Shown piece by piece: positions 34,601 through 43,107 of a DNA stretch of 64,000 nucleotides. Made by a program: the position numbers and the translations under genes. Numbering within the stretch: the stretch's first letter is position 1; each line of letters opens with the position of its first letter. The DNA lies in NCBI RefSeq assembly GCF_014642735.1, contig NZ_BMIV01000008.1, positions 1-64,000 on the forward strand, given 5' to 3'. Origin of the DNA: Paracoccus acridae. Lineage in GTDB: Bacteria > Pseudomonadota > Alphaproteobacteria > Rhodobacterales > Rhodobacteraceae. Under the pieces are notes generated by a model. It made no database searches and was not told where the DNA came from. It saw only the letters and a program-made list of their open reading frames with translations.

Positions 34601-35320
34601 TCACAGCGACTGGGACGAGCGGGGATCGACGTAGAACACATGGTCGTCGATCAGCCGCACCCGGGTCATCGACGGAACCCACCCTGGGGACACTGAGGTC
34701 GTGTGATAATGGTCAGCGCCTTTCAGTTCGGGCATCGGGCCTTCCAGCAATGCCTGGGCTGCGAACCGGACCGCCCTTTCCCAAGCTTTCCTGTCGTTTA
34801 TGGGCGGGTAATCGTACCGCGACGTAAGGAAGCTGAACTGAGAGGGCACGATATTCTCGCAAGCGGTGTCACCCCATCGGCCCGGGATCGCGGCGCGTTG
34901 AACGATCACCGATGCGACGGCACGCTGCCCGAAGTCCTCCTGGTCGCGGGCTTCATGGTAAATCGCCACGGCGATGCAGGACAGATCGCTTGCATTGCGC
35001 AACGAGTCAGGCGGCGAGGGAATGGCAGCGCCTTGCAGGATTTGCCGGGGCGTGGCCGGACGCGGCACCGGCCGAACTGTGTCAACCTTCGCAGGACGAG
35101 GCGCAGGAGCACGGGCGACCTTGAGCGACAGATCAGAAGGCGGGCTTGCCGAAGGCGGATGGGCAGGTTGCCGAGCCATGTGCTGAACTGCGGGCAACCC
35201 GACGGCAACGTCCCGCCTAACGGCCTGTTCGCCACCGTCATCGACGCGCGACAGAACAAGGGCCCCGGCATACCAGGTACCGACGAGCGTGATGGCCGTG
35301 GCGAGAACCGCTCGGATCAT
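34601..35320 (-). CDS. Cell-wall hydrolase, SleB family
   Basis: 239 aa. The N-terminal hydrophobic segment (MIRAVLATAITLVGTWYAGALVL) anchors or exports it, then a Pro-rich linker, and the SleB/Hydrolase_2 domain in the C-terminal 130 residues: CIAVAIYHEARDQ with the catalytic Glu, QRAVASVIVQRA, CENIVPSQFSFL and ADHYHT. The activity is peptidoglycan cleavage, lytic transglycosylase or amidase type. The start at 35320 is chosen for its AAGGAG site and because it opens the hydrophobic segment; two other in-frame ATGs lie upstream. Confidence 0.88.
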   Translation of the reverse strand: MIRAVLATAITLVGTWYAGALVLSRVDDGGEQAVRRDVAVGLPAVQHMARQPAHPPSASPPSDLSLKVARAPAPRPAKVDTVRPVPRPATPRQILQGAAIPSPPDSLRNASDLSCIAVAIYHEARDQEDFGQRAVASVIVQRAAIPGRWGDTACENIVPSQFSFLTSRYDYPPINDRKAWERAVRFAAQALLEGPMPELKGADHYHTTSVSPGWVPSMTRVRLIDDHVFYVDPRSSQSL

Positions 35321-35405
35321 CGGAAAACTCCTTCGATCCATGGCAACGGTCCAGGCCGTCAAACCGTTCCGCCCCCTTGCGACGAAGCCGGTTCAGCCGC
35401 CGTTC

Positions 35406-36365
35406 TCAGCAGTATCGCTCGACGAAGGCCATCTGGTGATCACCATACCGGTCGCCATGCGCAAATCCGGCCGGAAGAATGTCGCCGATCTCCTCGAGGT
35501 CGGATGCCTTCAGGGCCGGAGGGTTCCAGTCGCCAAGATGCGCCGCCAACCGGGTGCCCGGAATGGGAATGATGTGTTCCCCCTGCCCCAGGACCCAGCG
35601 AAGCGCCGCGCCGGGGACCGTCCACCCCCGTTCGGCGCAAAGGGCGCGGAATGGCGCAATGGCAGCCAGATTGGCCGAGAAGTTCGGCTCGACGAACCGG
35701 GGATTGGTGTCCCGGAAGTCGATCCCGGCGCGGAAGTCGCGCTTCAAGGGATCGCGGCCGAACATTCCCCGTCCCAGCGGGGAAAAGGCGACAAAGGCGA
35801 CACCCAGGTCCCTGCAGGTCTGGATCAGGCCAAGCTGAGGCAGGCGCGTCCAAAGCGAGAATTCATTCTGGACAGCAGTCAGGGGATGTTCGGCATGGGC
35901 CCGGCGAACGGTCGAGGGCGCGACCTCGGAAAGGCCATACCCGCCGATCTTTCCTTCCTGGACAAGCCTTCCCATCGTTCCTGCCAGATCCTCGATGGGG
36001 ATCTCGGGCTGGCGGCGGTGGATGTAGTAAAGATCGACATGCTCGCGACGCAATCGTCGAAGGGACTCCTCCAGACACTCGCGGATATAGGCCTCGTCAT
36101 TGCGCACCGCCCGAGGCGGCCCGTTGATGATGCCGCACTTGGTGCCAAGGTGCACATCCCGGCATCCCCACTTGCCGATGATCTCCTCGGACAGGCCCAT
36201 GCCATAGATGTTGGCGGTGTCGATATGGCTGATGCCCGTGTCAACCGCTGCGTCAAGGCATCTCAGGGATGTCGCTTCGTCCGTGGGGCCGAACATTCCT
36301 CCAAAGCTCATCGCGCCGAAGCCGATGGCACCGACCTTGCGGTTGCCAAGCCACCTTTGCTCCAC
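35406..36365 (-). CDS. Aldo/keto reductase
   Basis: 319 aa. An NADPH-linked oxidoreductase with a TIM barrel. The catalytic tetrad is visible: Asp and Tyr in HIDTANIYGMG, Lys in VHLGTKCG, His in YYIHRRQP. The NADP-binding end has IPIPGTR. The sequence fits the YdbC/YakC-type AKR13-like group, whose natural substrates are unclear. It stands alone on the minus strand. Confidence 0.92.
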   Translation of the reverse strand: MEQRWLGNRKVGAIGFGAMSFGGMFGPTDEATSLRCLDAAVDTGISHIDTANIYGMGLSEEIIGKWGCRDVHLGTKCGIINGPPRAVRNDEAYIRECLEESLRRLRREHVDLYYIHRRQPEIPIEDLAGTMGRLVQEGKIGGYGLSEVAPSTVRRAHAEHPLTAVQNEFSLWTRLPQLGLIQTCRDLGVAFVAFSPLGRGMFGRDPLKRDFRAGIDFRDTNPRFVEPNFSANLAAIAPFRALCAERGWTVPGAALRWVLGQGEHIIPIPGTRLAAHLGDWNPPALKASDLEEIGDILPAGFAHGDRYGDHQMAFVERYC

Positions 36366-36964
36366 CTGTATCCCTCGCCTTCACCTGTTCCGCGGTGCGG
36401 CAGGTAAGCCCGCAAAACCTGGCCCGTCAACAATTCAATCGGCCTTTGCGGCGGGCAAGGTTCACGCCTGCGCACGACCAGATATCTGAAAGCCTGCCGG
36501 TTCATCCTGACTGGCAAGGTCGCATCCGCGCCCCCGATGGTCAGGTTGGTCATCAGCCCGACAGGGCGCCGAGACCGACCACGACCAGCAGGTCTGTCAG
36601 CCTTGATGCGCGGCGACACGATGCCGGCAAGATCAGGCATCCTCGGCACAGGCCATCCGTCGCGCAAGGCGGGCCTCAGCGGCAATTCGGAAAGTCGCAA
36701 GCCTTAGTGCCAAGTGACGACATAAGGACCGAAACAGCAGCGGCGGGCCGTGACGTTTCCTCTTTCGTCGGCCACGGAAAAGACGCCGATGGTCCAGTCG
36801 AAGGGGTTTGGGGAAAAGCTGACGATAGGCATGGGATGTTCCCGGGTTCAGGTTTCACAAACCCAACAGCCCTGCCCCGCCCCCAGGTTCCGGCACTTGC
36901 GAAATGATATCCCGCATCGCCCCGGTGTTGCCCATGCACCACGACCCCAAGCCACTTCCCGTTC
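36366..36964. other. Intergenic region of about 600 bases with one possible small gene
   Basis: Between the aldo/keto reductase start and the dehydrogenase stop. Both strands have frames of 80-130 codons, but none has family motifs, and the longest (36308-36700, minus) runs into the reductase gene. A 42-codon minus-strand frame is listed separately. The rest could be decayed coding DNA. Confidence 0.4.
36704..36832 (-). CDS. Possible 42-residue protein
   Basis: An ATG frame of 42 codons ending TAA, with CCCGGGAAC upstream. The peptide opens MPIVSFSPNPFDWTIGVFSV and has RRCCF and YVVTWH at the end. The composition is protein-like (two Trp, aromatic-rich, 71% GC at third positions) and no transmembrane helix is seen. 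I do not recognise a family. Confidence 0.3.
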   Translation of the reverse strand: MPIVSFSPNPFDWTIGVFSVADERGNVTARRCCFGPYVVTWH

Positions 36965-38068
36965 TCACGGGGTGATCAGATACTTTTCCCCCGTGGCCTT
37001 GCGCAGATAAGCCGCCACGGTTTCGGGTTGCAGCGCCTGTTCCAGCGTAACGCGCGCGGTATAATGGCTGGCGAAGGTCGTCGTCATCTCGGCCAGGATC
37101 CGCTGGTGCATCCGCCCGATAACCGCCGGATCCAGCTTTTGCAGGGCCCGGAACAGCAGCCAGCCCCCCACGCTCCAACTGAAGCCGAAGCCGCGCCGCA
37201 GGATCGTGGGCCCGGTGTCCAGGACGCCATAGATATAGCCCTGTTTCAGCACCGCCGAACCATAGCGGTCATAGCTTTCCATCTTGCCCTGCGCGACGGT
37301 TTCCATGGCGGTCAGGACGATGCTGGTCATCTCGCCCCCGCCGATGGCGTCAAAGGACAGTGTGGCGCCGGTGGCGGTGATGGCCTGGGTCAGGTCGTCG
37401 CGAAAGCTGTCGCTGCTGCTGTCCACCACATGCTCGGCGCCCAGGTCGCGCAGCAGGGCGACCTGCCGGGGGCTGCGGACGATGTTGACCAGGCCGATGC
37501 CGCCGGCCTTGCAGATCCGCACCAGCATCTGGCCCAGGTTCGATGCGGCAGGCGCGTGGACGATGGCGCTGTGCCCCTCGGCCCGCATGGTCTCGACAAA
37601 GCCAAGCGCGGTCATCGGGTTGACGAACAGCGCGGCGCCTTCCTCGGCCCCGGCGCCTTCGGGCAGGACCAGGCAGTCGCCGGCGGCGATCAGGCGCAGT
37701 TTCGCATACATCGACCCGCCCAGCATGGCGACCCGCTTGCCCAGCAGGTGCTGCTGGTCCGGCCCTGCCGCGATTACCGTGCCCGCGCCTTCGTTGCCGG
37801 GCACAAGCGGCTGGTCGATCCGGGCGCGCATGGACGCCATGACGGCCGGAGGGATGCGGGCAGTCAGGGCCTGGCCGTCCCAGGCCAGCGTTTCCATATC
37901 GGCCGGACCGAACATCAGTCCCAAGTCCGAAGGATTGATCGGCGCAGCCTCGACGCGGACCAGAAGCTGGCCCGGGCCGGGTTCGGGCAAGGTCACAGGC
38001 TGCAGTTCCAGCCGCAGCGTGCCATCGGCGGTGACGGTCGTTCTCAGTTCCAGGCTGTCGCGGTCCAT
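36965..38068 (-). CDS. Medium-chain dehydrogenase/reductase (zinc-free, quinone-oxidoreductase-like)
   Basis: 367 aa. MDR fold with NPSDLGLMFGP near the N-terminus, VPGNEGAGTV, a Rossmann-type SAIVHAPAASNLGQMLVRICK (about 168-188), and no Cys/His zinc ligands at the usual positions, so probably a NADPH-dependent quinone- or enoyl-reductase type. The C-terminal half differs from classic quinone reductase (YGVLDTGPTILRRGFGFSWSVGG). It is 87 bases downstream of the efflux operon on the same strand and may be co-regulated by the MarR protein. Confidence 0.85.
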   Translation of the reverse strand: MDRDSLELRTTVTADGTLRLELQPVTLPEPGPGQLLVRVEAAPINPSDLGLMFGPADMETLAWDGQALTARIPPAVMASMRARIDQPLVPGNEGAGTVIAAGPDQQHLLGKRVAMLGGSMYAKLRLIAAGDCLVLPEGAGAEEGAALFVNPMTALGFVETMRAEGHSAIVHAPAASNLGQMLVRICKAGGIGLVNIVRSPRQVALLRDLGAEHVVDSSSDSFRDDLTQAITATGATLSFDAIGGGEMTSIVLTAMETVAQGKMESYDRYGSAVLKQGYIYGVLDTGPTILRRGFGFSWSVGGWLLFRALQKLDPAVIGRMHQRILAEMTTTFASHYTARVTLEQALQPETVAAYLRKATGEKYLITP

Positions 38069-38155
38069 CGGTCACTCCGTCTGAAATTTGCGGGCATCTT
38101 TCCGCAGGCGCAGGCGGGGTTCAACCGCCTTGTGGCGTTGCGTCTGGCCAAAGGC

Positions 38156-39199
38156 TCAATCCGCGGCGCCGCCTGTATCCACATGGACCACCACCGACAT
38201 GCCGGGGCGCAGGTGTTCCGCCATGGGCTGTCCCTTGTCGATGGCGATGCGGACCGGCAGGCGCTGCGCGATCTTGGTGAAGTTGCCGGTGGCGTTCGTG
38301 CCCGCCAGAAGGCTGTATTCCGACGCCGTCGCCGGAGAGAAGGATTCGACCCGGCCCGTGAAGTCCCGGTGTTCCATCGCGTCCACGGTGAAATGCACGA
38401 CCTCTCCGGTCCGCAGGCCGGTCAGGCTGGTTTCCTTGAAGTTCGCGATCACCCAGGTATCGCTGCCGACATGGGATACAAGCGCCGTGCCGGGCGTCAC
38501 ATATTGGCCGGCCCGCACGCCGACCTGGCCCAGGCGACCATCGGCGGGCGCGCGGATCACGGTGTTGTCCAGTTCGATCCGGGCCAGTTCGACCGCGGCC
38601 TCGGCGCTGGCGATGTCGGCCTGCCGCGATTGCAGGGCGACGCGCGCCGATTTCACCGCCTCGCGCTGCACGTCGAGTTGCGCCTGGGCCTGGGTGACGG
38701 CGGCCTGGGCCTGTTGCAGCGACAGTTCGGACTGTTCGGCCGTCGATTGCGAGGCGACGCCGCGGGCCTGAAGCTCCTGGGCGCGGTTCCAGCCGGTCCG
38801 TGCGGTTGCAAGCGCCGATCGGGCGGCATCCACCCCCGCCTGGTCGGCCCTGACCACTGCCTCGGCCGAGGCGACGTTCTGGGTCGCCACCTCCATCATG
38901 GCGTGGGCGGCGGCCAGTTGCGCCTCGGCCTGGGCCAGCTTCTGGCGGGCGATGCGGTCGTCGATGCGCGCGATCACGTCGCCTGCCTTGACGGTCTGGA
39001 AATCGGTGACCTCGACGGCGGCGACATAGCCGGTGACCTGCGGGGCGATGGTCGTGACCTTGCCGCGGATATAGGCGTTCTCGGTCGTCGGTTCCGACGG
39101 CTGGAAGGGCGGCAGGTGCCAAGCATAGAGCAGAAGCAGGACGCCCGCGATGCCGATGACCAGGGCGATGACGGTGGGAAGCAGGTTTTCTTTTTTCAT
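38156..39199 (-). CDS. emrA: HlyD/EmrA-type membrane fusion protein
   Basis: 347 aa. One N-terminal membrane helix (LPTVIALVIGIAGVLLLLYAW) followed by a lipoyl-like half motif (VTTIAPQVTGYVAAVEV), a long coiled-coil hairpin rich in Ala/Gln (about 80-195), the second lipoyl half (IELDNTVIRAPADGRLGQVGVRAGQYV) and a beta-barrel (VIANFKETSLTGLRTG). It bridges the inner-membrane pump and the outer membrane channel. The start ATG is in the ATGA overlap with the pump gene. Confidence 0.93.
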   Translation of the reverse strand: MKKENLLPTVIALVIGIAGVLLLLYAWHLPPFQPSEPTTENAYIRGKVTTIAPQVTGYVAAVEVTDFQTVKAGDVIARIDDRIARQKLAQAEAQLAAAHAMMEVATQNVASAEAVVRADQAGVDAARSALATARTGWNRAQELQARGVASQSTAEQSELSLQQAQAAVTQAQAQLDVQREAVKSARVALQSRQADIASAEAAVELARIELDNTVIRAPADGRLGQVGVRAGQYVTPGTALVSHVGSDTWVIANFKETSLTGLRTGEVVHFTVDAMEHRDFTGRVESFSPATASEYSLLAGTNATGNFTKIAQRLPVRIAIDKGQPMAEHLRPGMSVVVHVDTGGAAD

Positions 39200-40830
39200 G
39201 GGGTCGCATCCGGTTGGGTCTTGTCCGCCTGGACCCGGGCCGTCAGGCGAAGGACCATCCGGTCCCGCAGCAGGTGCAGGACCAGAACAAAGGCCGCGCC
39301 AAGCGCGATCAGGGCGGTCAGAAGATAAGCATCGTTATAGGCCATGACATAGGCTTGCGCGGCTGCGTCCTGGGCGATCTGGGCAGCCGCCTGGGCGCCG
39401 CGCGCGGCGGCATCGGGCATCTGGGCGGCAAGGGCGGCGGCGCGGGCTGCGATGGCTTGGGCGGTCGGCGCATCGGCCGTGGCAAGCTGTTCGGTCAGGG
39501 TCGCGTAATGGGCCGCCTGGCGGTGGTTGATCAGGGTCGTGAACAGCCCCGACCCAAGAACCCCGCCCAGCGACTGGGTCGAGATGAAGACGATCACGAA
39601 GGACAGAAGATATTGCGGCCCCCGCGCCAGGGCCTGGATCAGCCCCGCCATCATGGCCGGTGGCAGGAACAGCATCCCCGCGAAGCCGATCAAGGCCTGG
39701 CTGGCGATCATCTGGGCGGGGCGGGTGTCGATGGTCGCCTGCGCGTCCATGAAGGCCCCCGCGGCGATCAGCAGCAGCGCCACCAGGTGCAGGGCACCCA
39801 CGCGGTTCGGCCGCATCCAGGCCACACAGGCCAGGCCGCCCAGCAGGCTTGCCCCGACGATCACCGCAAACAGCCCGGTCATCTGCGCGGGCGCGACGCC
39901 CAGCGTCTGGAACATGCGCGGGGCGCCCGCGCTTTGTTCCGACAGGATCAGCCGGAACAGGAACAGCGTGGCCGTCAGGTGCAGCATGGCGGGGCTTGCC
40001 AGCCAGCGGATGTCCAGAAGCGGCGCGGCCCGGTTCAACTCCACCGCGACGGCCATGGCCAGGGACGCGACAGAAGCCGCCAGCAGCAGCCCGACCCATG
40101 GAGCGTCGGTCCAGTAATGGATCGGCCCCATCACGAAGCCGATGGTCAGCCCCGCAAAGCCGAAGCCGATCAACAGGAAGCTGACGAAATCCAGCGGCTG
40201 GATCACCTTCATATGCGGCACGGGCCGCAGGGGCAGACGAAAGACCAGCATCAGCGACACCATCGCCAGGCCAAGCGCGGTCAGGTGGATCCCCGTCAAT
40301 CCGCCGTCTCCGATCAGCGCGGGCGACACGACGCGGGCCAGTGTGGGCCCCGCCATCATCACGGCCATCGCGGCGGGCAGGCCCAGGCGCATCTTCCATT
40401 CGGGGGCCAGGGGTTCCAGCATGTACATGAAGGCAAGGGTTGAAAGGGGCGCGGCCGCCGCCCCCGACAGCGCCTGCACCACGACGGCGGACCGGAAGTC
40501 CGTGATCCAGACCGATGCAAAGGCCACCGCCACATAGGCGATGATGCCCAGTTCGGCAAAGCGGCGCAGGCCGTACTGGGTGCGGATCTTGATCAGCAGC
40601 AGCGGCAGCGAGGCGCGCGGGATCATATAGGCCGCCATCAGCCAGCTTGCCTGGGTGGTGGTGATGCCCAGATCGCCCGCGATCGGGGGGATGTTCGCGG
40701 CGACAAACCCCTGCCCCAGCCCCTGCGCCAAGGCCAGCACGACCGCCGCGCCCATATAGGCCACGGCCTGGGACAGCGGCAGCGGCGGATGGACCACGGG
40801 GGTCGGCGCCTGGGCAGGTGCTTCGGTCAT
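39196..40830 (-). CDS. emrB: EmrB/DHA2-type multidrug efflux transporter
   Basis: 544 aa with about 14 membrane helices, the DHA2 pattern. N-terminal ANIPPIAGDLGITTTQASWLMAAYMIPRA matches EmrB. It exports drugs or other toxic compounds with proton antiport, with the EmrA-like protein. A long Ala/Gln-rich loop (AADAPTAQAIAARAAALAAQ) is in the periplasmic region before the last helix, a known trait of DHA2 pumps. The gene overlaps marR and emrA by 4 bases on each side (ATGA), forming one tightly coupled operon. Confidence 0.94.
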   Translation of the reverse strand: MTEAPAQAPTPVVHPPLPLSQAVAYMGAAVVLALAQGLGQGFVAANIPPIAGDLGITTTQASWLMAAYMIPRASLPLLLIKIRTQYGLRRFAELGIIAYVAVAFASVWITDFRSAVVVQALSGAAAAPLSTLAFMYMLEPLAPEWKMRLGLPAAMAVMMAGPTLARVVSPALIGDGGLTGIHLTALGLAMVSLMLVFRLPLRPVPHMKVIQPLDFVSFLLIGFGFAGLTIGFVMGPIHYWTDAPWVGLLLAASVASLAMAVAVELNRAAPLLDIRWLASPAMLHLTATLFLFRLILSEQSAGAPRMFQTLGVAPAQMTGLFAVIVGASLLGGLACVAWMRPNRVGALHLVALLLIAAGAFMDAQATIDTRPAQMIASQALIGFAGMLFLPPAMMAGLIQALARGPQYLLSFVIVFISTQSLGGVLGSGLFTTLINHRQAAHYATLTEQLATADAPTAQAIAARAAALAAQMPDAAARGAQAAAQIAQDAAAQAYVMAYNDAYLLTALIALGAAFVLVLHLLRDRMVLRLTARVQADKTQPDATP

Positions 40831-41261
40831 TCCCGGTCCAGCCTTGCGATATTGGCGGCGATGCGGTCCAGAACCGACTGCGCCACCGCCAGATCCTCGG
40901 CCGGGATGCCCGCCACCAGTTCTGCCCGCATCCGGCGGGTGAAATCGACAACCGCGCTGTCGCGCCCCCGGTCGGTCAGGAACAGCGCGTTCTTGCGCCC
41001 GTCATCCGCCGCCGGGCGGCGTTCGACAAAGCCCGCATGTTCCAGGGCGTCGATCTGGCGCTTGAGTGTGGGCGCCTCGATTTCCAGGGCGGCGGCAAGA
41101 TCGGCCTGCGTCGCGCCATCCATCCGCGACAGCATCGTCAAGGCGCGGGCACGCGACAGGGTCAGGCCAACGGCGCTTGCCCGCGCATCATAGCTGCGGC
41201 GCAGGTCGCGCATCAGGTGCAAGAGCGTATCGAGAAAGGTCGAGGATGTAGGCATGATCAT
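40827..41261 (-). CDS. MarR-family transcriptional regulator
   Basis: 144 aa. Winged helix-turn-helix: GATQADLAAALEIEAPTLKRQIDALEHAGFVERRPAADDGRKNALFLTDRG (about 48-98) contains the recognition helix and the DxRxK-like wing. It is the first gene of a marR-emrB-emrA operon, so it likely represses its own promoter, probably through the palindrome at 41280, and is released by a drug-like ligand. The start could be ATG 41261 or 41255; neither has a strong ribosome site. Confidence 0.93.
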   Translation of the reverse strand: MIMPTSSTFLDTLLHLMRDLRRSYDARASAVGLTLSRARALTMLSRMDGATQADLAAALEIEAPTLKRQIDALEHAGFVERRPAADDGRKNALFLTDRGRDSAVVDFTRRMRAELVAGIPAEDLAVAQSVLDRIAANIARLDRE

Positions 41262-41279
41262 CGGACGGCTGCAAATTCG

Positions 41280-41291
41280 TTAGCTAGCTAA
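41280..41291. promoter_or_regulatory. Perfect palindrome, likely MarR operator
   Basis: TTAGCTAGCTAA, a 12-base perfect palindrome 19 bases upstream of marR. MarR proteins bind such sites as dimers and usually block their own promoter. Assignment is by position and symmetry. Confidence 0.6.
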
Positions 41292-41502
41292 TGATCGGAC
41301 TGGTCATCGTCAAGTCTTGCCTCCTGGCGATATCCGCCCAAACGCCGCAGCAGCATGACTTGTCCACAAATTCTGTGGATCGTTTGGGGGATGGATAGAG
41401 GATGACAAGGCTGTGGCATCCTCGAAGGGCCGCGATCACTGGCATGGCGGTCGCGCGGGATCGCCAACATGGATCGTCGGCAGACGGCTCGTCCGGCCAA
41501 GG

Positions 41503-42288
41503 CTACTCGGGTCGGACGGCCAGGGCGCGCGCCTTTTCGGTCGCGGCGAGCAATGCGTCCTTGATCGCTTTCGAAAAACCTGCCGCCTCGGCCGCCTCGA
41601 TGCCCGCCGCCGTGGTGCCGCGATAGTCGCGGTATGCGGCGACAAGGGCCGGGGCATCCGCGATCCGGCCCGCCAGCATGGCGGCCCCGCCGCATACCGC
41701 AGCCTCAGTCGCGCGCCAGGCGATCCGTTCGGGTACGCCCTGCCCGGTCATGAACTCTGCCATTGCCATGGCCATGAGCGCCGGATAGGCCGCGCCGGAC
41801 CCCGGCAAGGCCGTCATCAGGTCCATCTGCGCTTCATCACCAATCTCGTCCGAGGTGCCGATGGCGGACAGGATGGTCGTGACAGCTTGCCGATCTTCGG
41901 CCGTGACGCCGTCATCGGCCCACCACGGCGTCCAGGACCCGCCGATCTCGGCGGCGGCATTGGGCATGGCCCGGACGATGCGACCACCACAGGCGGCCAG
42001 CCGATCGGCCCCGACCCCCGCCATGAAGGACAGGACAAGCTTGTCGGTCGCGTGCAGCTGCAGCGCGGGCCAGTCGTCCGGCCGGACCGAAACGACAACC
42101 ACGTCCGACAGCCCGACCAGTTCAGCGCAGTCCTGCGCCCATCTCACGGAATGGCCGTGATAGGTCGCGCGGGCGCCGCTGCGGTTGGCGACCACCAACT
42201 GATCCGGCCTCACGATCCCCTGGGCCAGCAGCCGACCGCCAAGAGCCGATCCCAGCCAACCCGTGGCGCCGATGATCCCTATGCGCAT
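41503..42288 (-). CDS. Pyrroline-5-carboxylate reductase-like protein
   Basis: 261 aa. Rossmann N-terminus MRIGIIGATGWLGSAL, then the ProC-type C-terminal dimer domain with TALPGSGAAYPALMAMAMAEFM and DYRGTTAAGIEAAE, where ProC has SPGGTT. These changes make it a divergent ProC paralog. The reaction may be reduction of pyrroline-5-carboxylate or a related cyclic imine. It follows the TetR gene by 43 bases and lies opposite an N-methylproline demethylase-like gene, which hints at cyclic amino acid metabolism. The start has GGAGGCATC. Confidence 0.8.
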   Translation of the reverse strand: MRIGIIGATGWLGSALGGRLLAQGIVRPDQLVVANRSGARATYHGHSVRWAQDCAELVGLSDVVVVSVRPDDWPALQLHATDKLVLSFMAGVGADRLAACGGRIVRAMPNAAAEIGGSWTPWWADDGVTAEDRQAVTTILSAIGTSDEIGDEAQMDLMTALPGSGAAYPALMAMAMAEFMTGQGVPERIAWRATEAAVCGGAAMLAGRIADAPALVAAYRDYRGTTAAGIEAAEAAGFSKAIKDALLAATEKARALAVRPE

Positions 42289-42331
42289 GATGCCTCCGTC
42301 CTGCGGGCTGCCCTTCGGATTGCCAGCCTTA

Positions 42332-42964
42332 TCACCCCTGCCCCTGGCGAATCCCGGCATTGAAGCGGGCGATTTCGCGTGGTTCGGGATCCTGGCCCGT
42401 ATAGATCCTGACGTACATGGGGATGCGGGCAAGACGGGTTTCGATATCTTCCCTGGCCTGCATCGAGATATAGCCGATCTGGACCAGATAGACGGTGCGG
42501 GCACGGATATCGGCCTCGTCGGGATGGTTGCCCCACTTGACCAGCATGGCGGCTATGGCCTGAAGGCGCGCCTCGTCCGCGGCCTTCACACGGTCGGCCA
42601 CGCCCTCGTCCTGCAAGGCCCAGCTTCGCACCGCAAATTCCAGACGGGAATCAAAGGTGTTTGCCGCCAGGAAGCAGGTCAGCACATTCAGCATCGCCTC
42701 GGATACCGTTTCGGCATAGCGCGAGGTCGCATCGACCAGCGGCTTCGTGGTGCGCTGTTCCCAGCCGTCGATCAGGGCCGCCAGCAGCGCTTCGCGATCT
42801 TCGAAGAACCAATAGAAGCTGGTGCGTGCCAGGTTCAGCCGCTTGGCAAGAGGCAGGATCTTCACGGCATCAACGCCGCCGTCGATCAGCGCCTGATAGC
42901 CGACCTCGAGCCAGCCCTCGCGAGAGCCGCGCCATCCCTTTTCCGCTGCATCGTCACGCTTCAT
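42332..42964 (-). CDS. TetR-family transcriptional regulator
   Basis: 210 aa. The N-terminal helix-turn-helix (about 14-60: GWLEVGYQALIDGGVDAVKILPLAKRLNLARTSFYWFFED) is typical of the TetR/AcrR family, and the ligand domain follows. The start is taken at 42964, as the protein family start; an ATG at 43033 would add 23 unusual residues. It is divergent from the demethylase-like gene, with a promoter and half-palindromic sequence between, so it likely controls that gene and its own operon. Confidence 0.88.
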   Translation of the reverse strand: MKRDDAAEKGWRGSREGWLEVGYQALIDGGVDAVKILPLAKRLNLARTSFYWFFEDREALLAALIDGWEQRTTKPLVDATSRYAETVSEAMLNVLTCFLAANTFDSRLEFAVRSWALQDEGVADRVKAADEARLQAIAAMLVKWGNHPDEADIRARTVYLVQIGYISMQAREDIETRLARIPMYVRIYTGQDPEPREIARFNAGIRQGQG

Positions 42965-43047
42965 GGCTGATGGGTACGCGGTCACACCCTGTCGAACAAG
43001 CGAATTGTTCATCATGATCTGTGGCAAGTTCATTTATGTTTCCCTTG

Positions 43048-43076
43048 TTGACATAGGTGTACATTTTGAACATGAT
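43048..43076 (+). promoter_or_regulatory. Promoter of the demethylase-like gene with possible TetR site
   Basis: TTGACA (43048-43053), 17 bases, then CATGAT (43071-43076), a good sigma-70-type match 32 bases before the ATG. The region holds TGTT...AACA half-sites (43047-43072) and the palindrome TGTACA, placed where a bound TetR dimer would cover the promoter. Confidence 0.5.
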
Positions 43077-43107
43077 TCATCCTGCACGTTGATGCTCAGG
43101 CAGACCC

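Noticed and set aside
36308..36700. 130-codon minus-strand frame upstream of the aldo/keto reductase
   Set aside because: It overlaps the reductase start in another frame and shows no domain features.
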